Below are positions 26,499-34,536 of a stretch of 64,000 nucleotides of DNA, in pieces (position 1 is the first letter of the stretch; every line of letters begins with the position of its first letter). The stretch is taken from the NCBI RefSeq assembly GCF_030506325.1, contig NZ_CP120683.1:5894501-5958500 (forward strand). The letters are read 5' to 3'. Both the position numbers and the translations under genes were made by a program. The notes under the pieces were generated by a model that worked only from the letters and a program-made list of their open reading frames with translations, did not search any database and was not told where the DNA came from. This DNA is from Tunicatimonas pelagia (GTDB lineage: Bacteria; Bacteroidota; Bacteroidia; Cytophagales; Cyclobacteriaceae).

Positions 26499-27020
26499 AT
26501 GAACAACAAGGAAATTTACAAAAATGCCCCGAAGTACTGTGACTACTTTTTCGATTTGATAGAGTCTGATAATTTACTTGCTGAATTTGAAAAAAGTAAA
26601 GAGTTGACTCTTGATATTTTAAAACTAGTGCCACCTGATTTGGAAAACTATTCTTACCAAACAGACAAATGGACTATTAAAGAAGTCTTGAGACATATAA
26701 TTGATATGGAAAGAATATTTGCTTATAGAGCGTTTCGATTTTCACGATTGGACGATACTGACCTATCAGGAGTTGAAGAAAATGATTACATAAATAATGC
26801 AAAACAAAATGAAATAAAACTGTCTGAATTACGCAATGAGTATCTAGCAGTCAGAAATTCCACGGTTTGGGTTTATAAAAATCTTAGTACAGAAATGTTA
26901 AACTTTAAAGGAACTGCCAATGCTCAAACTTACACAGCCGAGACACTTGGGTTCGCAATGATTGGACATAATGTCCATCATGTGAAGTTTATCGAAAAAA
27001 CCTATTTGAATAAAAAGTAA
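26499..27020 (+). CDS. DinB-family protein (cytoplasmic)
   Basis: A 173-residue DinB_2-type protein without signal peptide. The metal-binding positions are in KEVLRHIIDMERIFAYRAFRF and in the C-terminal MIGHNVHHVKFIEK. The pattern Q-T-D-K-W-T-I-K-E-V is typical of the family. DinB proteins are metal-dependent four-helix enzymes, several with thiol transferase activity. The gene is visibly more AT-rich than the flanking core genes and stands alone between two attC-like hairpins, as a one-gene cassette would. Confidence 0.85.
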   Translation: MNNKEIYKNAPKYCDYFFDLIESDNLLAEFEKSKELTLDILKLVPPDLENYSYQTDKWTIKEVLRHIIDMERIFAYRAFRFSRLDDTDLSGVEENDYINNAKQNEIKLSELRNEYLAVRNSTVWVYKNLSTEMLNFKGTANAQTYTAETLGFAMIGHNVHHVKFIEKTYLNKK

Positions 27021-27030
27021 AAACGAACCG

Positions 27031-27156
27031 CCAACAACGCATATAGCTCATGGCGAATGACGACTACCGGAAAGGTTTTCGCTCAGTAGCAAGGTTTGGT
27101 TTCGGTAGGTAGGAAAGTGCTTTGAAACCGCCACAAGCCCTACGCAAACGTTACCT
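27031..27156. repeat. attC-like hairpin element C
   Basis: Left arm GCCAACAACGCATATAGCTC followed by ATGGCG pairs imperfectly with right arm CGCCACAAGCCCTACGC followed by AAACGTTACC; about 12 of 17 core positions match, several others allow G:U. AAC at 27034 and GTT at 27150 bound the structure. It begins ten bases after the DinB stop codon. The Rpn-type nuclease gene follows. Confidence 0.55.
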
Positions 27157-27180
27157 CTCATTATAAAAAACCTCTTTTTC

Positions 27181-27208
27181 TTGTTCAACCGGCAAATTTG
27201 TATCTTTG
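27181..27208 (+). promoter_or_regulatory. Bacteroidota-type promoter of the Rpn-family gene
   Basis: TTG (27181-27183), 17 bases, then TATCTTTG (27201-27208), which matches the TAnnTTTG -7 element. The ATG lies only four bases beyond it (27213), so the transcript should be leaderless or nearly so. Confidence 0.6.
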
Positions 27209-27212
27209 CTAA

Positions 27213-28085
27213 ATGGAAGAGCGAAGAGAGAAATACATCAATCCTTTCACTGACTACGGCTTCAAGCGACTTTTTGGTGAAGAACCGAACAAAGAGCTGC
27301 TCCTGGACTTTCTGAACGAACTGCTCAAGCACGAGCAGGGCCAGATTACCGAACTGACCTATTTGAAGTCTGACAAACTCGGCAGCAGTGAGGAAGACCG
27401 TAAAGCGGTGTTTGATCTGTACTGTCAAAACGAACGAGGTGAGAAATTTATCGTAGAATTACAGAAGACTAAGCAGAAGTTCTTTAAAGACCGGACGGTA
27501 TACTATTCTACATTTCCCATCCGGGAGCAAGCGCAAAGAGGATCGGATTGGACATTTGAGTTGAAAGCAGTATACACGGTAGCTATCCTGGATTTTGTGT
27601 TTGATGAAGATCAAAACGAGCCTGATAAATTCCGGTATGACGTAAAACTGACTGATATAGAAACCTGCCAGGTGTTTTACGACAAGCTGACTTTCGTGTA
27701 TCTAGAGATGCCAAAGTTCCAAAAAGATATTAAGGAACTAACGACTAAGTTTGAGAAATGGATGTATGTAATCCGTAACCTGAACAAACTGGACAAGGTA
27801 CCGGACGAATTACGGGAAGGTATCTTTGAGCGCCTGTTTGAGGTGGCGGAGATAGCGAAATTCAGTCCTGAAGAGGTGCAAGCCTACGAAGAGAGTTTGA
27901 AGTCGTACCGAGACTTGAAGAACTCCCTAGATACTGCTTTTGAAGAAGGTGTAGAACAAGGCATAGAGCGTCGGAATGTAGAAATAGTCAAGAATTCATT
28001 ACAACAAGGGCTTTCTATCGACGTAGTTTCAGCTATTTCGGGATTAAGCCATGGGGAGATAGAAAGAATAAAAAACGAGGGGTAA
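27213..28085 (+). CDS. Rpn-family recombination-promoting nuclease / PD-(D/E)XK 'transposase'
   Basis: A 290-residue protein. It starts with the family hallmark KYINPFTDYGFKRLFGEE, followed by LLLDFLNELL and the PD-(D/E)XK-like core AVFDLYCQNERGEKFIVELQ (about 70-90), and ends with a helical tail carrying GIERRNVEIVKNSLQQG. Rpn proteins are metal-dependent DNA endonucleases that promote recA-independent recombination in E. coli; the Bacteroidota versions are often called transposases but are not linked to terminal repeats. Here the gene is bracketed by attC-like hairpins C and D, with its stop codon inside D, and has its own close promoter. Confidence 0.85.
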   Translation: MEERREKYINPFTDYGFKRLFGEEPNKELLLDFLNELLKHEQGQITELTYLKSDKLGSSEEDRKAVFDLYCQNERGEKFIVELQKTKQKFFKDRTVYYSTFPIREQAQRGSDWTFELKAVYTVAILDFVFDEDQNEPDKFRYDVKLTDIETCQVFYDKLTFVYLEMPKFQKDIKELTTKFEKWMYVIRNLNKLDKVPDELREGIFERLFEVAEIAKFSPEEVQAYEESLKSYRDLKNSLDTAFEEGVEQGIERRNVEIVKNSLQQGLSIDVVSAISGLSHGEIERIKNEG

Positions 28086-28133
28086 CACTATGCATGCGCT
28101 ACGCTTCGCCAGCGCATACACTCACCGTTAGCT
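28082..28133. repeat. attC-like hairpin element D
   Basis: GTAACACTATGCATGCGCT and AGCGCATACACTCACCGTTAGC are arms of a short hairpin with loop ACGCTTCGCC. ATGCGCT/AGCGCAT pair exactly and the flanking positions largely match; AAC at 28084 and GTT at 28127 are the ends. It overlaps the TAA stop of the Rpn gene. At about 52 bases it is the shortest and clearest of the three elements. Confidence 0.6.
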
Positions 28134-28184
28134 CTCATTAGAGACACGTGTGTCGTACTTTATAATAAACACGTATATTTAAGA

Positions 28185-28438
28185 ATGAAGCCGATGAATA
28201 CTAAGCTGACATTAACAATTGAGAAAGAGATTATAGAAATTGCAAAAAAGTACGCCAAGGAAAAAGGACAAAGTCTTTCTGAAATGGTCGAGAACTATCT
28301 CAAATTCGTTACCGCAGATAGGTTAAAAATCAACTTTCCCCTAAAGTCAAAAAGTTGAGGAGTGTAATAAAGACAGAGGAGAATTTTGACTGCAAGCAGG
28401 TTCTGACCGAAGAGCTTTCAAAGAAATATGGCGTTTAA
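28185..28438 (+). pseudogene. Frameshifted DUF6364-like antitoxin
   Basis: From ATG 28185 the frame reads MKPMNTKLTLTIEKEIIEIA and then AKKYAKEKGQSLSEMVENYL, the ribbon-helix-helix-like start of DUF6364 antitoxins, but stops at SKS. In the frame shifted at the C4 run (28338-28341) the expected remainder continues: KVKKLRSVIKTEENFDCKQV, then LTEELSKKYGV ending at 28438. One missing C restores the full gene of about 84 residues. The end overlaps the toxin start (ATG 28428), the normal arrangement of this toxin-antitoxin type. Either the gene is decayed or the homopolymer was misread. Confidence 0.75.
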
Positions 28439-28693
28439 ACTTTTTATAAATTCCGATGTGGTCATTGACTTCTTCACGGATAGGGAACCTCACGTAAACC
28501 CGGCCAGCGAACTTTTCGAACTCAGGGAGCGGGGCAACCTGACTCTTTTCGTATCCGCCGTAAGCATTAATAATGTCTATTACATCGTGAGGAAATTTCT
28601 AGGGTATAAAAAACGCTCGAAGTGGTGGAGACACTGACAAAAATAATCGGGACGACCAACGACTGCATCAACCGTTATACTAAACAAGCTTAA
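28428..28693 (+). pseudogene. Truncated and frameshifted PIN-domain toxin
   Basis: The frame from 28428 gives FINSDVVIDFFTDREPHVNPASELFELRE-like PIN N-terminal sequence with the first acidic metal ligand, through VSAVSINNVYYIVRKFLGYKK. It then hits a premature stop; shifting at the A6 run (28608-28613) continues the family pattern TLEVVETLTKIIG before stopping at 28693. A complete PIN toxin has about 135 residues, so the last third, including the remaining active-site acids, is missing. The right end carries CAACCGTTATAC, similar to the right arms of the attC-like elements, suggesting truncation at such a site. Confidence 0.7.
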
Positions 28694-28704
28694 TTATTCA
28701 AAAG

Positions 28705-29304
28705 ATGACCAAACTTTTACCAGCCTTAATAATCATAATACTTGCTTCCTGTACGGCCTCAACGAAGGAAATAGCTAAATATAAAGTTGGGCAAATAGTT
28801 ACGACCCACGGGGAGATGTTAATTTGGCTGTATGACGAAACGCCCGCGCATAAGGCAAGCTTCGTAGAACTGGCGAACGCCGATTATTGGGATAGTTTGA
28901 GTTTTAACCGGGTGATAGAAGGCTTTGTTATTCAGGGAGGTTGCCCCGACACCCCCGAGGGCTTTAGCGATTCTCCTTATTTGCTCAGCCCGGAATTTAG
29001 AGAAGATTTAAAGCATGTTTACGGAGCAGTTGGAGCTGGTAGAGATGGCAATCCGGATAAGCTATCCGCAGGCTGTCAATTTTATATTGTCCACAATAAG
29101 GAAGGAATCCCTCGGTTGGATGGGAATTATACCATATTTGGTCAAGTGTTTAAAGGCCTGGAAACACTAAATAAAATTGCTACCGTAGAAACAGATTCAC
29201 TGGATGCCCCTCTTGCATTGGTGAGCTTGGATGTGAACGTTATTGAACTTACTGAAGCGCAGTTAAGAGAGCACGGTTTTGAGATAGGAAAAGACCTACA
29301 ATAA
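28705..29304 (+). CDS. Cyclophilin-type peptidyl-prolyl isomerase lipoprotein
   Basis: A 199-residue lipoprotein (lipobox ILASC at about 12-16) with a cyclophilin domain: TTHGEMLIWLYDETPAHKASFVELA, FNRVIEGFVIQGGCPD, and GCQFYIVH. The catalytic arginine is in FNRVI and the phenylalanine/glutamine of the pocket in FVIQGG. It should accelerate proline isomerisation of envelope proteins. An acidic insertion (GFSDSPYLLSPEFREDLKHVYG) replaces the compact loop of E. coli PpiA. ATG 28705 closely follows the truncated PIN gene; this gene may mark the return to core chromosome. Confidence 0.88.
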   Translation: MTKLLPALIIIILASCTASTKEIAKYKVGQIVTTHGEMLIWLYDETPAHKASFVELANADYWDSLSFNRVIEGFVIQGGCPDTPEGFSDSPYLLSPEFREDLKHVYGAVGAGRDGNPDKLSAGCQFYIVHNKEGIPRLDGNYTIFGQVFKGLETLNKIATVETDSLDAPLALVSLDVNVIELTEAQLREHGFEIGKDLQ

Positions 29305-29357
29305 TAGGCTGCCTCCAGTGTTCGTGACTACTAAGCAAATCTTTACCAAAATACCCA

Positions 29358-29448
29358 ACTTCGGTCATTCGTCCTTTGTCATTGCTCACTTTTCATATTT
29401 TATATCTCATATTTCATATTTTCCGGTCTTCCAACTTCGGTCTTGCCT
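29358..29448. repeat. Heptanucleotide-period repeat block (13 units)
   Basis: Units: ACTTCGG, TCATTCG, TCCTTTG, TCATTGC, TCACTTT, TCATATT, TTATATC, TCATATT, TCATATT, TTCCGGT, CTTCCAA, CTTCGGT, CTTGCCT. The block is gap-free and ends exactly at the stop codon of the ABC permease gene (29449), filling most of the convergent gap after the cyclophilin. Confidence 0.8.
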
Positions 29449-30753
29449 CTATTGAAATAGCCACTTACTGATGGTTTTGTAGTTTACTTTGGTGCCATAA
29501 GTAAGAATACCGATGCGATAAATTTTGGCCGCTACCCAGGTAGTGAAAATAAAGCCTCCCACTAACAGTACCATCGATAGAATTAATTGCCAAGTGGGTA
29601 GCCCGAAGGGAATCCGCATCATCATAACCACCGGAGAGGTAAACGGAATCATCGACATCCAGAAGGCTAGTGTGCCGTTGGGTTCGTTCAGAATAGCCGC
29701 TAGTGTGACAATAGAGATAATTAGTGGAGCCGACACAGGTAACATAAACTGTTGGGTGTCAGTCTCCGAGTCGGCGGCAGAGCCCACAGCAGCAAATAAG
29801 GCTCCGTACATCAGGTATCCTCCTAAAAAGTAAAAGATAAAGCAGGAGATCAGCAAAGGAAGATTGACCGAATCAAAGGCGGATGAAATGTTCTGCATGG
29901 CTTCTAGTTGCGGATTGCTCTCAGGCATTTGAGCCATCGCGGGAGGGGTAGCTGCTTGGCTGGCTAAATCAGGAAAGAAGCTACCAGCTACGTTGACAAT
30001 CAGTAATGTTAAACCTACCCACAACAAAAACTGAGTTAAACCCACGGAGGCCACGCCAATTACTTTTCCTACCATGAGCTGGAATGGGCGCACCGAAGAG
30101 ATGATTACTTCCACAATGCGACTAGATTTTTCTTCAATTACTCCGCGCATCACCTGAGCACCGTAGAGAAAAATGAAAATGTAGATCAGAAACGCCCCCA
30201 CGTAGCCCACGGCGGAAGCCACCTCGGCATTGCCTTGCTGTTCTTTTCCGGCCTCGCCCAGATTAATAGTATTGATGCTAACTTTAGTCTCTAACGAGTC
30301 TAGCGTGGCTCGACTGATGTTAGAGCGTTCCATCTTCACATCGCGGATATTTTGGCGAAGGGTACTGCGGATGTTATTCAGCAGTTGTAAGCTAGGGTTA
30401 GTTTCAGAAAAAAAAGTGACTCCTTGCGGGTTGTTGATATCAATCGCTGGAATATACAGAAGTCCGTAGCGGTTGCTACTTGAAAAGTCGGCTTTAGCAT
30501 CATCAATAGACTGGTTAATGTACTGATAACGAATATTACCACTTTCATCGTCCTGAAAGCTGTTAGTCAGCAGACCACTTTCGTCGATAACGGCAATTAC
30601 CTTTTCGTCGCTACTTTCGCTGGAAGCCAGCCAAATGGGCACCACTACAATGCCAGCAAAGAGCAGTGGTCCCAGAATAGTCATAATGATGAACGACTTC
30701 TTACGAACGCGCGTCCAGTATTCTCGCTTAATAATTAGTCCTATTTTGTTCAT
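29449..30753 (-). CDS. ABC-2 type transporter permease (NatB-like)
   Basis: A 434-residue permease starting IGLIIKREYWTRVRKKSFIIMT, which is the typical N-terminus of NatB-like ABC-2 permeases, with one membrane helix (about 21-43), a large extracytoplasmic domain (about 45-180) and five or six C-terminal helices. The LIYIFIFLYGAQVMRGVIEEKSSRIVEVIISSVRPFQLM-type segment (about 192-228) is the ABC2 signature. Its start overlaps the stop of the ATPase gene by 4 bases. The pair probably exports an ion, drug or lipid; NatAB exports sodium, but no evidence fixes the substrate. Confidence 0.88.
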   Translation of the reverse strand: MNKIGLIIKREYWTRVRKKSFIIMTILGPLLFAGIVVVPIWLASSESSDEKVIAVIDESGLLTNSFQDDESGNIRYQYINQSIDDAKADFSSSNRYGLLYIPAIDINNPQGVTFFSETNPSLQLLNNIRSTLRQNIRDVKMERSNISRATLDSLETKVSINTINLGEAGKEQQGNAEVASAVGYVGAFLIYIFIFLYGAQVMRGVIEEKSSRIVEVIISSVRPFQLMVGKVIGVASVGLTQFLLWVGLTLLIVNVAGSFFPDLASQAATPPAMAQMPESNPQLEAMQNISSAFDSVNLPLLISCFIFYFLGGYLMYGALFAAVGSAADSETDTQQFMLPVSAPLIISIVTLAAILNEPNGTLAFWMSMIPFTSPVVMMMRIPFGLPTWQLILSMVLLVGGFIFTTWVAAKIYRIGILTYGTKVNYKTISKWLFQ

Positions 30754-31649
30754 TGTACGGCCGCAATAAAAATTTCGTTAATGGTCGGTATCTTCTCCTG
30801 AAAGGCGTGCACTTCTACGTGAGGTATTAATTCGCGCAGTAGCTCATTGGGGCTTACCGTTTCAGGAATTCGTACGGTGGATTTTGTGTAATCGTTTTCT
30901 TCATCTTCCTGCTGAAGAAGCTGATAATCAGGATGTAAGCCATTCAGGTTACCCAAGTGCAACACTTCGTAGGTATTAGAGCGGAACTGATTTTTAATAT
31001 CCTGCTTCTTACCGTCCAGCACTTTTTCTGATTTGTTGATGAGCGCAATGTGGGTACATAACTCTTCCACCGATTCCATGCGGTGAGTAGAAAAGATAAT
31101 AGTTTTGCCTCGTTCCTGTAGCTTCAGAATTTCGTCTTTAATAAGGTTGGCATTCACCGGGTCAAAACCCGTAAAGGGTTCATCCAGAATAATCAGATCC
31201 GGTTCGTGTACTACCGTAGCGATGAACTGAATCTTCTGCTGCATTCCTTTGGAAAGGTCTTCAATCTTCTTCTCACTCCAGCCGGAAATCTCTAACCGCT
31301 GAAACCAATCTTTAATTCGGCGCACGGCTTCGGAGCGAGATAAGCCTTTCAGTTGGGCTAGGTAGATTAGTTGCTCCCCCACTTTCATCTTTTTGTACAG
31401 CCCCCGCTCTTCGGGTAAGTAACCAATGTCGGCAATATGCTTGGGTTGTAGTACTTCTTCTTTAATGCGTATTTGCCCTTCGTCCGCCTCAATAATCTGG
31501 TTAATAATGCGAATAAGGGTCGTTTTTCCGGCTCCGTTGGGTCCGAGTAGCCCGAAAATAGACTGTACTGGAATGGTGATATTCACATCTTTCAGGGCCT
31601 CGTGGTTAGCGTACCGCTTGGATATGTGTTGAGCTTCTAATAAATACAA
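30750..31649 (-). CDS. ABC transporter ATP-binding protein (NatA-like, with DUF4162-type tail)
   Basis: A 299-residue ATPase. Walker A GPNGAGKTTLIR (about 36-47), signature LSKGMQQKIQFI, Walker B LIILDEPFTGFDP and H-loop FSTHRM are all present, followed by an accessory domain of about 90 residues (DUF4162-type) usual in ABC-2 export ATPases. The gene is first in a two-gene unit with the permease at 29449, overlapping it by ATGA. Divergent from the M28 peptidase gene, sharing a 150-base intergenic region. Confidence 0.9.
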   Translation of the reverse strand: MYLLEAQHISKRYANHEALKDVNITIPVQSIFGLLGPNGAGKTTLIRIINQIIEADEGQIRIKEEVLQPKHIADIGYLPEERGLYKKMKVGEQLIYLAQLKGLSRSEAVRRIKDWFQRLEISGWSEKKIEDLSKGMQQKIQFIATVVHEPDLIILDEPFTGFDPVNANLIKDEILKLQERGKTIIFSTHRMESVEELCTHIALINKSEKVLDGKKQDIKNQFRSNTYEVLHLGNLNGLHPDYQLLQQEDEENDYTKSTVRIPETVSPNELLRELIPHVEVHAFQEKIPTINEIFIAAVQ

Positions 31650-31799
31650 GTTCGGTTAATTTTGTTGGCTAAGAACACCAATTCAGGATTAGAAATCAAA
31701 TTAGATAAACCACAAAGAAAACAATAACTTTACAGTTGTACTGCATTAGTAGCGGTCATGGGCTGATTATTACACGCCCGATTAATTATTTTCAAAAGA

Positions 31800-33407
31800 A
31801 TGCGTAGATACCTTTTACTAGCACTACTTTTCTTCTGTTGTGGTAGCGTAGTTGCTCAGTCGCTTCCGTCCGACACCTTGGCGGAGCATTACGCCCAGAC
31901 AATTACCCAAGAAGAGTTACGAGAGCACTTGCAAATCATTGCTTCTGATGATATGGAGGGGCGGGAGACCGGGAAGCCTGGTCAGAAAAAAGCTGCAGCC
32001 TACATAGCGGGCTATTTCGCCGGATTAGATTTGCCTCCGGTGGTGGGTGATACCTCTTATTACCAAATCTATCCTATTGTGCAAAGTGAATGGCGCGAAC
32101 CTTATGTGGAGATCAACGCAAAGCGTTTTACTTTTCTAGAAGATTTCTTTTCATTTTTTCACTTCGCTGACCCGATTGATACGTCCTTTAGCCAAGTAAT
32201 ATTTGCGGGCTACGGTATTTCTAGCGAGAAATACGATGATTATGAGAATATTAACGTCACCGGACAGGCCATAATGGTACTGGCGGGCGAACCTCAGAAT
32301 AAAAATGGTAAATACTACGTAACCAATTCTACCCAACCTTCTCGTTTTACTAAAAACCTTATGGCTAGTCTAGGCACTAAACGCACATTGGCGGGTATTG
32401 AAGATGCTGCGCTCGTAATGGTGGTTGACGATGAGTTTAAACAGCACGTAAATCGGTATGCTATGGTGGCTCGGCGGCCAACATTAGCACTAAAGGATTA
32501 TAAGCCCAGTAGTAACCTAATTATTATTTCTCCTAAAATGGCGCAGGCATTAAGCGGGAAAAATGACCTGAAAAAGTTAAAGCAGCGGATTGATAAGCGA
32601 GGCAGAACTACTCGTTTTACCAGCGATGTATCGTTGGAGGTAGATCTACAGCAAAGTATTGAGCAAATTACTTCCGAGAATGTGCTGGGTTATATAGAGG
32701 GTAGCGACCGCAAGGATGAATTGGTGGTGGTAACCGCTCATTACGATCATATTGGTAAGCAGGGCGAGGTAGTAAATAACGGAGCCGATGATGATGGTTC
32801 GGGTACGGTAGCCGTATTGGAAATTGCCGAAGCATTTGCCGAAGCAAAAAAAGCCGGATACCACCCCCGGCGAAGTCTGCTGTTTATGACAGTATCGGGT
32901 GAAGAAAAAGGATTGTTTGGGTCAAAGTACTACACCGAATACCCAATATTCCCGCTGAAAAGTACAATTGCTAATTTGAATATCGATATGATTGGTCGGA
33001 TTGATCCGCCACATACACAAGATTCTAATTACGTATACATTATTGGCTCGGATCGTTTGAGTACCGAGTTGCACCAGATCAATGAGCGGATGAACAAAAC
33101 CTATACCCAGTTAGACCTAGATTATCGCTACAATGCGAAAGACGACCCGAATCGCTTCTACTACCGCTCCGATCATTATAATTTTGCGAAGAATAATATA
33201 CCCGTTATTTTCTACTTCAATGGCACCCATCCCGACTATCACCGCCCTACCGATACCATTGAAAAAATTAACTTTGGGTTGCTGCAAAAGCGAGCCCAAC
33301 TGGTATTTCATACCGCCTGGCAACTAGCTAACCAGGATGAACGAATTTTAGTGGATAAAGGAAAAACGGAAAATGGAGAAGGAAGACCGGACACTGGAGA
33401 GGAATAG
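31800..33407 (+). CDS. Secreted M28-family zinc aminopeptidase
   Basis: A 535-residue protein with Sec signal (MRRYLLLALLFFCCGSVVAQ). The M28 catalytic region is complete: VVTAHYDHIG (zinc His and Asp), NGADDDGSGT (bridging Asp), SGEEKGLFGS (catalytic Glu and zinc Glu), NIDMIGR (Asp) and a late HPDYHRPTDT (His). A PA-like domain is likely inserted at about 130-260. The enzyme removes N-terminal amino acids from peptides in the periplasm or outside. The last 15 residues (GKTENGEGRPDTGEE) are encoded by a heptanucleotide repeat block and look like an added tail rather than part of the fold. Confidence 0.9.
   Translation: MRRYLLLALLFFCCGSVVAQSLPSDTLAEHYAQTITQEELREHLQIIASDDMEGRETGKPGQKKAAAYIAGYFAGLDLPPVVGDTSYYQIYPIVQSEWREPYVEINAKRFTFLEDFFSFFHFADPIDTSFSQVIFAGYGISSEKYDDYENINVTGQAIMVLAGEPQNKNGKYYVTNSTQPSRFTKNLMASLGTKRTLAGIEDAALVMVVDDEFKQHVNRYAMVARRPTLALKDYKPSSNLIIISPKMAQALSGKNDLKKLKQRIDKRGRTTRFTSDVSLEVDLQQSIEQITSENVLGYIEGSDRKDELVVVTAHYDHIGKQGEVVNNGADDDGSGTVAVLEIAEAFAEAKKAGYHPRRSLLFMTVSGEEKGLFGSKYYTEYPIFPLKSTIANLNIDMIGRIDPPHTQDSNYVYIIGSDRLSTELHQINERMNKTYTQLDLDYRYNAKDDPNRFYYRSDHYNFAKNNIPVIFYFNGTHPDYHRPTDTIEKINFGLLQKRAQLVFHTAWQLANQDERILVDKGKTENGEGRPDTGEE
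33361..33402. repeat. Heptanucleotide-period repeat inside the M28 peptidase C-terminus
   Basis: Six units GAAAAAC, GGAAAAT, GGAGAAG, GAAGACC, GGACACT, GGAGAGG encode the final residues of the peptidase. The same unit type forms intergenic blocks elsewhere, so the reading frame has run into a repeat. Confidence 0.7.
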
Positions 33408-33417
33408 TGTAAATAAA

Positions 33418-34536
33418 ATGAAGAAACAGAGGAATAATCCACCAACTGATTCTACTGGAGTTGTTTACTATTATAACTCTTCAAGTTTCAGCCTGCTGTC
33501 TCCGTTCTCCGGTCTCCGTTTGCTGATCTTCGGTCTTATTTTTATAGTCGGTTGTAGTCAATCGCCTGAGCAGCAGCGCGATGCTTTTTTGCTAAAAGGA
33601 AATATACAGTTGGAAGAAGGGGAGTACCAGGAGGCAATTCGCTACTACAACGAAGCAATTCAGTTAGACCCCAATGCGGCTGATGCTTACAATAACCGAG
33701 GTATTGCATATACCAATCTGGGGCGATTTCCCGAGGCAATTACTGATTATACTCGGGCTATCCAGTCTCGCTCGGGCAATACAGATGCGTACTTCAACCG
33801 AGCCGACGCGTATCAGCAAAATGGTAATTATCAGCGGAGCTTGGCCGATTTAGATACCGTGCTTCGTTATTATCCTGATTCGGCGTACGTGCATTTTAGT
33901 CAGGGGCTAGCGTTTAGTGGACTTCAGCAGTACAATGAGGCTCAGCGAGCTTTTACGGAGGCTATCCGGCTAGATTCATCTAATGCCGAGAGTTGGGTGA
34001 ACCGGGGTACCTCGTATTATTATGAGCAACGCTATGATGTAGCCCAACAAGACCTGCGGGAAGCGATCCGGCGAAGCCCGAACGAAAGTAACGCTTACAA
34101 CGTTCTGGGCTTAATTTATACTGACATGCAGCAGTACGATTCGGCTCAAGCAGCATTTAGCCAAGCCCTTGCTTTAGAGCCGTATCAGCCCTATTTTCTT
34201 AATAACCGGGCTTACTTATATCTCCAGACCGACTCCCTACCGCTAGCTGAGGTCGACCTGAAAACCAGTATGCGGTTAGACCCCCAAAATAGCTACGTAT
34301 ACCGCAACCAAGGTGTGTTATTTTTAAAGAAAAACCGACCTGAAGACGCACTACGGCTGATGGAGCGGGCTGCTGAGCTGGATAGCACTACGCAGGATAT
34401 TTATTACTATCTAGGCAATGCCTACCAAAAATTAGGGCAGGTTGAGAATGCATGTTCTGCTTGGGAGCAATCTTTAAAAACGGGAAATGAAAAGGCTGAC
34501 GAGATGATCCAGGAGTACTGTTCGTCAGATGTCTAA
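33418..34536 (+). CDS. TPR-repeat lipoprotein
   Basis: A 372-residue product from ATG 33418; an ATG at 33373 would overlap the peptidase and is less likely. A long basic/polar N-terminus leads to a hydrophobic segment and lipobox IVGC (about residue 46). The rest is a regular array of about nine tetratricopeptide repeats (EYQEAIRYYNEAIQLDPNAADAYNNRG, then similar units of 34 residues). TPR arrays serve as protein-binding scaffolds in the envelope. The signal peptide core is encoded by heptanucleotide repeats at 33496-33537. The 3' end overlaps the convergent OmpA gene by 12 bases. Confidence 0.85.
   Translation: MKKQRNNPPTDSTGVVYYYNSSSFSLLSPFSGLRLLIFGLIFIVGCSQSPEQQRDAFLLKGNIQLEEGEYQEAIRYYNEAIQLDPNAADAYNNRGIAYTNLGRFPEAITDYTRAIQSRSGNTDAYFNRADAYQQNGNYQRSLADLDTVLRYYPDSAYVHFSQGLAFSGLQQYNEAQRAFTEAIRLDSSNAESWVNRGTSYYYEQRYDVAQQDLREAIRRSPNESNAYNVLGLIYTDMQQYDSAQAAFSQALALEPYQPYFLNNRAYLYLQTDSLPLAEVDLKTSMRLDPQNSYVYRNQGVLFLKKNRPEDALRLMERAAELDSTTQDIYYYLGNAYQKLGQVENACSAWEQSLKTGNEKADEMIQEYCSSDV
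33496..33537. repeat. Heptanucleotide-period repeat encoding a signal-peptide core
   Basis: Units CTGTCTC, CGTTCTC, CGGTCTC, CGTTTGC, TGATCTT, CGGTCTT lie in frame in the TPR lipoprotein gene and encode the hydrophobic LSPFSGLRLLIFGL stretch ahead of the lipobox. Confidence 0.7.

Noticed and set aside
27048-27428. Minus-strand ORF over hairpin C and the Rpn gene start
   Set aside because: Shadow of a well-supported + strand gene, with a cysteine- and phenylalanine-rich nonsense composition.
29358-29448. CRISPR array
   Set aside because: The units are seven bases, contiguous and without spacers; no cas genes are present.
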